From Nemertoderma westbladi (lineage: Eukaryota > Xenacoelomorpha > Nemertodermatida > Nemertodermatidae), in NCBI GenBank assembly GCA_032718475.1, contig JAUCBJ010003689.1, positions 1 through 41,275 of the forward strand: DNA of 41,275 bases. Reading direction: 5' to 3'. A program made the position numbers and the translations under genes. Of this stretch, positions 33,745 through 41,275 are shown piece after piece. A model generated the notes under the pieces. It had not been told where the DNA came from. It made no database searches and saw nothing but the letters and a program-made list of their open reading frames with translations. Numbering within the stretch: the first letter of the stretch is position 1; every line of letters begins with the position of its first letter.

Positions 33745-34320
33745 ATAATAAATATTACGCTACGCGTACAAACCACTCAAACAAAATGCAGACCAAACGC
33801 TGACAGACTACTATCAAGCCTAAATAAACTACAGGACATGCAGACTCCGAAATGATTAGGTAGTATGCGTTCTAACCCAGTAGTACGACTTATTCTTTAG
33901 TTGGGGGTTTACCTTACAGCATTCGCTGCCCCTACTTCCTAACCGTTCTTTATCGGACAAGTGATCTACACACGCTGCAATCCGTTCAGACCTAATAACA
34001 GCCAGACAACTATCCAGCCTACAAATTATCTAAATAAATATTATACGCTACCCGTACAGACTTACACAAACAAAGTACAGACTCAACGATGGCAGACTAC
34101 TCTCAAGCCTAAATAAACTACAGGACATGCAGACTCCGAAATGATTAGGTAGTATGCGTTCTAACCCAGTAGTACGACTTATTCTTTAGTTGGGGGTTTA
34201 CCTTACAGCATTCGCTGCCCCTACTTCCTAACCGTTCTTTATCGGACAGATGATCTACACACACTGCAATCCGTTCAGACTTAACAACAATCAGACAACA
34301 GCTCAGCCTACAAATTGTCT
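33745..34320 (+). repeat. Tandem duplication, unit about 289 bp
   Basis: Two adjacent copies share the block from aaataaactacaggacatgc to ttctttatcggaca almost exactly (33822 and 34111, offset 289), with more divergence at the unit edges. Confidence 0.88.
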
Positions 34321-34495
34321 GTACAATCTGATCAGGCTTACACGCCTTCTGTTCAATACTGGCCTACAAATAAATAAAACTTGACAGAAACAAGTAAACT
34401 ATACAAAAGAATGAGGGGTGATCAATCCCTATTCCCCTGGCAGCCTACAGTATACAATAATCAAATCGAATAATACTAATGTACTTATACTGGAA

Positions 34496-34609
34496 GTACC
34501 GGTTAGGACAGTTGGGCCTACGGACCTACAGAAGTACCGGTTCTGGCAGTTGGACCTACGGGCCTACAGCAGTACCGGTTCTGGCAGTTGGGCCTACTGA
34601 CCTACAGAT
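34496..34609 (+). repeat. 38-bp tandem repeat, three copies plus a partial one
   Basis: Units start gtaccggtt at 34496, 34534 and 34572; a fourth, degenerate unit begins at 34610. Each contains cagttgggcctac and the accggt palindrome also found at 32425-32810. Confidence 0.92.
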
Positions 34610-34685
34610 GTACCGTTCAGGTTTACCGGTTGACCGGTACTTTCAACTTTATTGCTTACTGCAATAAAGAAGCTATATCCGTTAT

Positions 34686-34735
34686 TGTTCGCGCTTTCAG
34701 ACCTTTGGCAGTTTAACCCGCCAAATTAGGATGTC
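34686..34735. repeat. 50-bp copy of internal LTR sequence beside the 5' LTR
   Basis: It matches 23318-23367 exactly and 35329-35378 with one mismatch. It contains a hairpin with a 6-bp stem (tttggc/gccaaa) and a loop gggttaaact when read on the minus strand. It starts 4 nt from the LTR edge, where a primer-binding site would be expected, but I do not recognise a tRNA complement. Confidence 0.85.
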
Positions 34736-34739
34736 AAAT

Positions 34740-36554
34740 CAGTTTATTGTGAAATTAATTAAATTATTCTGGAACATCACCAATTTGCTACTTACTTTTT
34801 CCTCCTGTTCCTTTTGTTACGCTTTTGTTATGCAAATTTACGCAGAATTTCCATGAATAAACATATGATCCGCAAAATAAAATTTTATAGACTTTTTTTT
34901 GGTCATTAACAAGGTAATATAAAATCCAAAATATGTGGTTCGGATTGATTGCGAAATACTTATGGGTTTTTTGCTAGATTAACTCGACTACTGCTGCACC
35001 AGTAAGTCGCACTCGCACCCCATCCATTCTTTATACGGTACTTTTTGTGGTCTTGTGGTATCAAAGAGAAAATATCAACATTTTGGTAGATAAATATCTG
35101 AGATACGATCGCAAGCGTAAATGGCAATTTTTGCACTGCGTGTATTTACAAAATTTTTTGAAACTCACTTTTTATATTATTTAAACTATTTAGAATTTGT
35201 TACAAAGCCCTTTGATAATAAATAATGCTATACAGTTTGCGAGCTGACACCAGCTACTTTTTCGACAAATAATATATTTTTTATAGATTTTATAGACAGT
35301 GTTATAGACATGTTATCGCCTCTCTACATGTTCGCGCTTTCAGACCTTTGGCAGTTTAACCCGCCAAATTAGGATTTCTTCTAGATAATAATTCGCCTTT
35401 AGCCTATGACAAGTATTTGATTCACTACACTAGTCGAAACCAATCTGTGCGCGATCATTCACCCGCTGGATATACCCGGGAGATTGGGTTCGACGGCTTA
35501 ATCTTATTGCTATATAAGCCTACTGTATTATTCGACTGATCGTATTATATAATCTCTGACAATATTATTCACCTTCGGGAATATTAACAGTTCCTTTAGG
35601 ACGTGGCGCTCTATCTATATAAACAGAGTTATGACTTAAACTACTCACAACGATATGGCTTAGTTATAATTCACATATATGGCGCATTCTTTAGGAAATG
35701 CTTCGTTATCAGTCTCACTCATACACAATGCTGCACAATACTGCACACTAATCTGCCGATCTTCACTGATTTTAGTCACATATAAAAGGAACACGGACCG
35801 AATCATGTAGGGTCTATCAAATAACATTAGATTCACTTCAAACCACTTTAACATAAGTCACAATTGTTATATGTAACCCTTCTCTCTTACCTTCGGTATA
35901 TCAAGAATATTGGGTTTCGGGGTTATTTATCGTTATTCCAAATATAATAATTCATCAACCATATTATGAAGAACTGACAGTAAATAGCAGTATAAAAATA
36001 TAAAGTATGCACAGGTTGTTTGATTAGGTATGGTATGTTATGTTGTGATAAATGCAGATAACGGATATATGTCCTTATAATTAAGCCTACTAGTGTAGGG
36101 CTAAAGCCGTTCTTCCTGGCTTAGAATCACCAACAACACTAAAAACTGATAAGAATAACTATAAGAATACCAGCTACCCTTATTCTACAAAGATCTCACC
36201 CACCACAGAGAATGAGCATACAGATAGGAAATTCAGTTCAGTAGATCTGTGATAGGTCAAAATCAAAACCAACTCAAATCCTATTGGCAGATACAGCAAG
36301 CAGGGCTATGGGGCAACGTGGCAATATCAGCCGTTAGCCGTCGACATGGTAGCGACACTGTTTTCAAGATTATCGAGCTTTTTACGTCACGAAATTACAG
36401 ATTATGTCCTCTAAAGTACAAATACAGAAGAAATGGCTTTTATGTCCTCCAAAACACCAGTACAGCAAGGACACGGCCTTTTTATGCTTGGTAAACCAAC
36501 CACAGAGTACTTTACGGGGATAATAACCGGCTAATTACGCAAAAGCTTTTACAC
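34740..36554 (-). repeat. 5' LTR (right copy)
   Basis: Direct repeat of 22729-24543. For the minus-strand element this is the 5' LTR and would hold the promoter, though I cannot point to a certain TATA box or start site. Confidence 0.92.
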
Positions 36555-37934
36555 TACAACACCTATAACTCTGCAATTTTTAGCTTTTAATATTTTTTAT
36601 TACAAATATAATATATAATATATCTTTGTGTCTCTGTTTATATTTTATATTGTTTACCATTTTACCCAGTTTGGGGGTGTATCTATTTCAATTATTTATA
36701 GATTTGGAATCCTAGTGTGTTTCAAATAGCAGATAAAATCAATTTTTATGAGGCCCCTGCCTACGGTTGGGTGCAACTTTCGCTCGCGTACAACCTTCGT
36801 TCGGGGAAAACCTTTGCCCGCAAGGCAATCCTTCGCCCAATAAGATTTGTGTTAGTAACCATTTAAGTTACCAATTGAGGGAAGAAGCAGGTTGCAGAGA
36901 CTGCCTTCTCTAACCAAAACAATAAACGATGTTGTTACCAAATTGAGGGAAAGGAGCAGGTTACACAGATGGCTTTTTCTAACCAAATCAATAATTCTTT
37001 AGTGGGCCACGGTTGCTTGCAGGCGAAGATTTGCCGATCGTAGTAGTAGTATGATCCAAGGGTCCGACATTCGCACATATCGTTGGTTCCATTTTGAAAC
37101 CCCTATACGTCAAATGTGGCATCACAAAGCAGCATTATTCATTCTAATTTCGTTTTGGAGTAATTAAATTAGTTTTGACATATTTGTAATCTTATGTGAT
37201 TTAAAATAAAACAAAACAAATTGTGTTTGAAAATATTTGAATTGTGTCACATATTAGGTAGGAAACTATGTATATAGTATGTATAATAGTTTGTTTTAAA
37301 AAAACATTTATTACATATTTTACAATTATTACTCAAAAAGCATTAAAACCCTAAGACAAATTCGAATAATTAGATTTTTAAAATATTAATAAAATGTCCC
37401 TTTATTATAATAAACGACAATTCTAGCTCCTGATTCGTTGTTTCCAATTTTATATCAATGTTTCCCACGCTAACCCAGTTTATAATAATAGTAAAATGTG
37501 TTATATACAGTAGGTTGTTTTAAAAAACAATTGCTTTAGCATGCCGTCTATGCAAAACTGGCTTGGATGTATAGAAACGATAAAACGTTTTGAAACGATA
37601 AATATGTTGGAGTATGGGCTTCTATCTAAATAAGTGTGTTAATCGGATACCAAATACATTTTAACAAAGAAATGCAGCCATCTCCATTTAGATGTCGAAT
37701 AGGTGGTTACAAAATGGAATCCACGATATGGGCGGGGTTGGCTTCGCGATAGTAGCATGTAAGGTGTTAAAATTGGTGATATTTTCTCGCTTGTGATTAG
37801 GACGGAAGTACGTCATCGGCTAATTTAGATTTAATTAAATCTACTAATAATAAACTATTAAATAACTGAATATTTATTTTATGGACAGTATTTTCCAACC
37901 TTATAAACGAGATAGTTTATTCTCCCCCCCCCCT
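36555..37934. other. Spacer with no recognised gene
   Basis: AT-rich. It includes a short direct repeat at 36867-36995 and a C-run at 37925-37933. No exon of the EFA6-like gene or other coding motif was found. Confidence 0.5.
36867..36995 (+). repeat. Diverged direct repeat, two copies, offset about 67 bp
   Basis: gttaccaattgagggaagaa...aggttgcagagactgcctt...taaccaaaacaataa recurs from 36934 as gttaccaaattgagggaaag...aggttacacagatggcttt...taaccaaatcaataa. Confidence 0.8.
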
Positions 37935-39235
37935 TCTCCTTAGTGCATAGCTATGTACAGTACTCATAGTGGACCCAGTGGTCACAAGTGCCAGATAGAC
38001 CATATTCTGTTTCGTAGGAAATACAGGAGCTCTCTACAAGACTGTAATGCATTTACACTTCGACCCTTCTCCAGTGATCACCACCATATTGTGGCCAAGG
38101 TAAGACTTAGTCTGCGTGCTAGCAGAACAACTAAAACAACGGAAAAGGGCCCCCTGGACTGACAACAAAATTCAGAAGTGCCGAAATTACCTCTATAAGG
38201 CGCAGAAAGAGTCCCGACTCAAACAGACTACAGCGGCCAAGAATGCAGTTAAGGCTGCTTCTAGCTCTAGGTCCCTGAACAGGCAGTACTCTGTTAATCT
38301 ACAGGAGCTAATAAACCAACAGGTTGATGCCATCAATGATGCCGATGACAGCAGGCAATTACCCCAGGCATGGAAATCAATCAACTTGCTTACTGGGCGG
38401 AAAAGCCAACTAACCACCAAGGTTAAGGCAGAATCACCAGCCGATCGCCTCAATGGTTGGAAGCCCCACTTTGAAAAGTTCCTCAATAATGACAGTATTG
38501 CCCGATTACGATAACTTTATAGAAGTAAAAGTGTCTGAGTCTGTGGGCCTACAGTACTCCCAGGTATTCCCATTGGCGATATCTCCTTTGCTGAAGTGAC
38601 GGCTGCTGCAAAGAGCATTAAAACCAATCGTGCCAGTGGAGTAGATGGTGTTCCCCCTGAGGTCTTTAAAATACCTGAGTGTTTAAAGCTCATCTATCCC
38701 ATCATAGTAGACATGTACCGAACAACAAGAGTCCCACAAGAAATGAAAACAAATAAGTTGGTGCCAGTTCCCAAGAAGGGCAACCTAACACTCTATGGTT
38801 CTTTTCGGGGAATCTCATTTATCTCGATTGCTGCAAAGCTATACAATAGAATTCTATTAAATCGCCTCAGGTATCCCATTGAGAGACTGCTCCGTGGAAA
38901 TCAGAATGGGTTCCATAAAGGTCGTGGGACCATGGAGCCCATTTTGGCACTTAGAAGGATAATTGAAGAGTTATCAAAAAAGAAAGACAGGCATCTGGCT
39001 GTTATCTTTGTTGACTTCTTCAAAGGCCTTTGATTCAGTCTCTCACTCACGTATGTTCAGCATACTTTCATTATATGGGATACCTGATAAAATTATTGCA
39101 GCAATCAGATCAGTATACGATGGTTTGACAACATTTGTGTCTACTGTTGACGTTGACACAGAACCATTCGAAGTGTTTATGGGGACTCCTCCAAGGAGAC
39201 ACACTCGCGCCATTCTTGTTCATAATTGTGGTTAT
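37935..39235 (+). pseudogene. Broken non-LTR retrotransposon: endonuclease end, linker and 5' half of reverse transcriptase
   Basis: The pieces run in the expected order on +. Endonuclease C-terminus: QIDHILFRRKYRSSLQD and SSDHHHIVAKVRLSL (37953-38162). Linker: RAPWTDNKIQKCRNYLYKAQ onward (38116-38514). RT: ASGVDGVPPEVFK, FRGISFISIAAKLYNRILLN and NGFHKGRGTMEPILALRRI (38596-39033), then KAFDSVSHSRMFSILSLYGI (38963 frame) and LLQGDTLAPFLFIIV (39135 frame). At least three frame changes and a stop at 38512-38514 inactivate it. The sequence stops before the catalytic DD motif of the RT palm and turns into AT-rich DNA. The clade is not assigned. It may be the same family as the two 3' fragments, which encode the region this copy lacks. 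Confidence 0.88.
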
Positions 39236-39539
39236 TATTATTATAATATATTATTTATTTATTCACAACATAAAAATAAGAGTGAAACCGACACAGAAGC
39301 GACTGGCAGCTATAAAATTAACAAACAATAGGTAAAATAGTTAATGGAACTACTTATAATGGCCGCGTTTTCTAAAATGGGAGCAAACTGATTAGATAAT
39401 GGGAATGAAAAACTTTTTTAAATATATTTAAAATTAATCAATCATTGCACCAATTTATACATAAAAGCGATATACATTCTTACGGTGGTGAGTTGCGGCC
39501 AATTATTGAATTTTTTTTAAACGTTTAAAAAAAAGTTAT
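39236..39539. other. AT-rich spacer
   Basis: Begins with TTATTA microsatellite-like sequence where the LINE breaks off. No further feature is recognised. Confidence 0.5.
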
Positions 39540-39735
39540 TTAAGTTTGCAAAAAAAATTAATGTTTTGCTAAAAAAAAATAATGTTTTGTTAAAAAAAAT
39601 AATGTTTTGATAAAAAAAAATTAATGTTTTGATAAAAAAAAATTAATGTTTTGATAAAAAAAAATTAATATTTTGTTAAAAAAAAATTAATGTAAAAATC
39701 AATGTTTTGAGAGAAAAAATCAATGTTTTGTTAAG
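39540..39735 (+). repeat. A-rich tandem repeat, unit about 22 bp
   Basis: About eight or nine units of the type aaaaaaaattaatgttttga with length variation in the A tract. Confidence 0.9.
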
Positions 39736-39854
39736 TATGCCTACATAGGCTTAGGTACTTCATTCTTGGTTGTTAATTGTGTGCAATACGATTAGACTGT
39801 AGTCTTATTGTACGCGATACCGGTAAGCTATCCGATTAATTATTTCGTACGGAC

Positions 39855-40680
39855 ATGGACAACCGCGTGTTGCTAGAATACTTTAAGAAGGGATTTACAT
39901 ACAAGGAACTCTTGCTTACTGCGTGAAGAGCACTTTGAGGATATTTCTATACGAACAATTCGTCGACGATTGGGCGATATGGAATTGCATAAGAGGTTTC
40001 AAATCGAACGGTTACCCGAAATAGTTAGTGCAATTCTTGCGGAGCCTTCTTCTGGCTATAGACATATGAAAAAATACTGCTGTTCAAGTATGGCCTCTTT
40101 GTCCGTGAGGAAATTGTGGCCTTCATTCAGAAAGCCACAGCATTCAAATTTGATACGTTCAGATCGAGGAACCGAAAACGTGAATGTGGAAACCATTCAA
40201 CGTTTTCTACGCTTTCCACACCGTGACAATTGTGCTTTGACCGGGAAAGTTTTCTTATATGGGAAAAGTTCCCGAAACCAAAGAATCGACCGATAGATAG
40301 GATCGAAAGAACTCTGGTGGTCGAAATTTCCCCAACTCGGATTGCAACTTTGGATGGACCATTTCATGGTGCTAGATTACGAGGGATTAATTGATACATC
40401 TAACGTCCTACATATAGAGATAATACGCTACGTTTACCTGGATTTGCTGCAAAGGACTCTAGAAAATGTGCTCCAGGTATGGTACGCACACCGTTTGAGG
40501 AAGAGTGGGATTATATCGAAGGGTGGTAAGCCAAGTATACTGTATCTCGACAAACCAAACTATCTTAGACCAGTAGGTGCTTCTTCAATTGAGCAGGTGA
40601 AATGTTTTGCGTATGATGTGCCAAACTGTATAGAATCAGTGAAAAACCTTTGTCAGTATTTATTAAATAATGAATTATAA
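39855..40680 (+). pseudogene. Decayed integrase-core-domain gene (cellular or transposon-derived)
   Basis: ATG 39855 begins a helix-turn-helix-like leader (LLEYFKKGFTYKELL) that hits TGA at 39924. The +1 frame continues as HFEDISIRTIRRRLGDMELH, then SSGYRHMKKY. After a jump near 40095 comes LIRSDRGTENVNVETIQRFL, then NQRIDR. A TAG follows at 40294-40296, and the same frame resumes with LWMDHFMVLDYEGLID...YVYLDLLQRTLENVLQVWYA and RLRKSGIISKGGKPSILYLD to TAA 40678. This order matches animal proteins with the rve-type integrase core often annotated only as integrase domain proteins. The segment with the first catalytic Asp is deleted, and the expected NQRIE glutamate reads Asp. Confidence 0.78.
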
Positions 40681-40950
40681 TTTAAACAACCATCAGAATG
40701 TGTAAATCTTGGGGATTGTAAAGCGACAGCGCTGTACTTAATTAATATTATTATGAAAGAAATTGATTCATATATTTAGTAAGATACAAACACACTTGCA
40801 TTACTACTGTATGTATTTATTTCAATTGTATTTGAAGTGCATTTTTTGTTCCCCAACTTGTATATAGTTGTCAATAAATAAGTATAGGTAACAATTACTG
40901 AACATATGATTTATAATTATTAAAAACATTTTAAAACCAATTTTTAATAT
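40681..40950. other. AT-rich spacer
   Basis: Nothing recognised apart from the tail of the open frame that runs leftward out of the 42-bp repeat (stop at 40822). Confidence 0.5.
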
Positions 40951-41275
40951 AGACAGTAAACCCGAAGAAGTCCCATAACCCGTCTCAATAATCGACAGTA
41001 AACCCGAAGAAGTCCCATAACCCGTTTCAATAATCGACGGGAAACCCGCAGAAGTCCCATAACCCGTCTCAATAATCGACAGTAAACCCGAAGAAGTCCC
41101 ATAACCCGTTTCAATAATCGACGGGAAACCCGCAGATGTCCCATAACCCGTCTCAATAATCGACGGGAAACCCACAGAAGTCCCATAACCCGTTTCAATA
41201 ATCGACGGGAAACCCACAGAAGTCCCATAACCCGTTTCAATAATCGACGGGAAACCCACAGAAGTCCCATAACCC
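40951..41275. repeat. 42-bp minisatellite, about 7.7 copies, running off the window
   Basis: The unit is acagtaaacccgaagaagtc followed by ccataacccgtctcaataat and cg, with alternate types (acggg/acagt, cgaag/cgcag/cacag, gtctc/gtttc). As 42 is divisible by 3, two minus-strand frames are open throughout. One reads a 14-residue repeat SIIETGYGTSVGFP and extends to 40822. With no unique coding context it cannot be called a gene. The true array size lies beyond the right edge. Confidence 0.95.

Larger units (their letters stand above)
32296..34739 (-). other. Leader region between 5' LTR and ORF1
   Basis: This is a 2.4-kb non-coding leader, unusually long. It contains a dispersed array of taccggta palindromes (32430-32805), a two-copy tandem repeat of about 289 bp (33745-34320), a 38-bp tandem repeat (34496-34609) and a 50-bp copy of an internal LTR sequence next to the LTR (34686-34735). 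Confidence 0.7.
22729..36554 (-). mobile_element. Non-autonomous BEL/Pao-type LTR retrotransposon, 13.8 kb
   Basis: Near-identical 1815-bp direct repeats (22729-24543 and 34740-36554; constant offset 12011, no net indel) flank a 10.2-kb interior coding on the minus strand. In transcription order it carries: a 2.4-kb repeat-rich leader, ORF1 (coiled coil), ORF2 (Gag-like), ORF3 (zinc knuckles, protease, pol remnants), a 1.6-kb non-coding part, and unrecognised 3' open frames. Reverse transcriptase, the RNase H core and the integrase are absent, so it could move only with enzymes from a related autonomous element. The LTR begins TGTAAAAGC on the minus strand. A canonical terminal CA, a convincing primer-binding site and a target duplication were not found, so the outer ends may be off by a few bases. 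Confidence 0.9.

Noticed and set aside
22721-36562. Target-site duplication of the LTR element
   Set aside because: Flanks (gaatca on the left, ctacaa on the right) do not match over 4-6 bp at any boundary I tried.

Overview
The window is animal nuclear DNA, AT-rich and full of repeats. It carries two host genes with spliceosomal introns and many eukaryotic transposons: a BEL/Pao-type LTR element, non-LTR retrotransposon fragments, a hAT-like DNA element, tRNA-derived SINEs and long inverted-repeat elements. The host genes (an EFA6/PSD-family Arf exchange factor and a CCDC17 homologue) and the transposon mix suggest an invertebrate, possibly marine. The species cannot be named from the sequence. 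I see no bacterial genes, true tRNA/rRNA genes or CRISPR arrays.

Layout: 0.9-2.4 kb, an inverted-repeat DNA element broken by a 0.64-kb insertion. 3.39-8.61 kb (+), the first two coding exons of an EFA6/PSD-type gene; the second exon (8413-8606) is easily missed because an antisense open frame covers it. Intron 1 of that gene holds a 2.2-kb element with 247-bp terminal inverted repeats (4816-7012), a 256-bp near-perfect palindrome, a SINE and a LINE 3' end. 8.64-11.31 kb, a 63-bp satellite. 12.12-14.02 kb, a non-autonomous hAT-like element with an exact 8-bp target duplication. 14.48-20.92 kb (-), a complete two-exon CCDC17-like gene of 1462 codons whose exon phases match across a GT-AG intron. 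22.73-36.55 kb (-), one young LTR retrotransposon of 13.8 kb with 1.8-kb LTRs that are about 99.6% identical by eye. 37.9-39.2 kb (+), a broken LINE. 39.86-40.68 kb (+), a broken integrase-core gene. 40.95-41.28 kb, a 42-bp minisatellite running off the window.

The two host genes are probably unrelated in function. The EFA6-type protein would activate Arf6 at the plasma membrane. CCDC17 is a poorly characterised coiled-coil/zinc-finger protein. They lie convergently, or, if the missing EFA6 exons lie beyond the window, CCDC17 sits antisense inside a very large EFA6 intron. The LTR element keeps Gag-like and protease regions but has lost reverse transcriptase, RNase H and integrase, so it is non-autonomous. 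It also carries unrecognised open frames between its pol remnant and 3' LTR. These frames, together with the extended C-terminus of the CCDC17 homologue, are the least explained coding material here.
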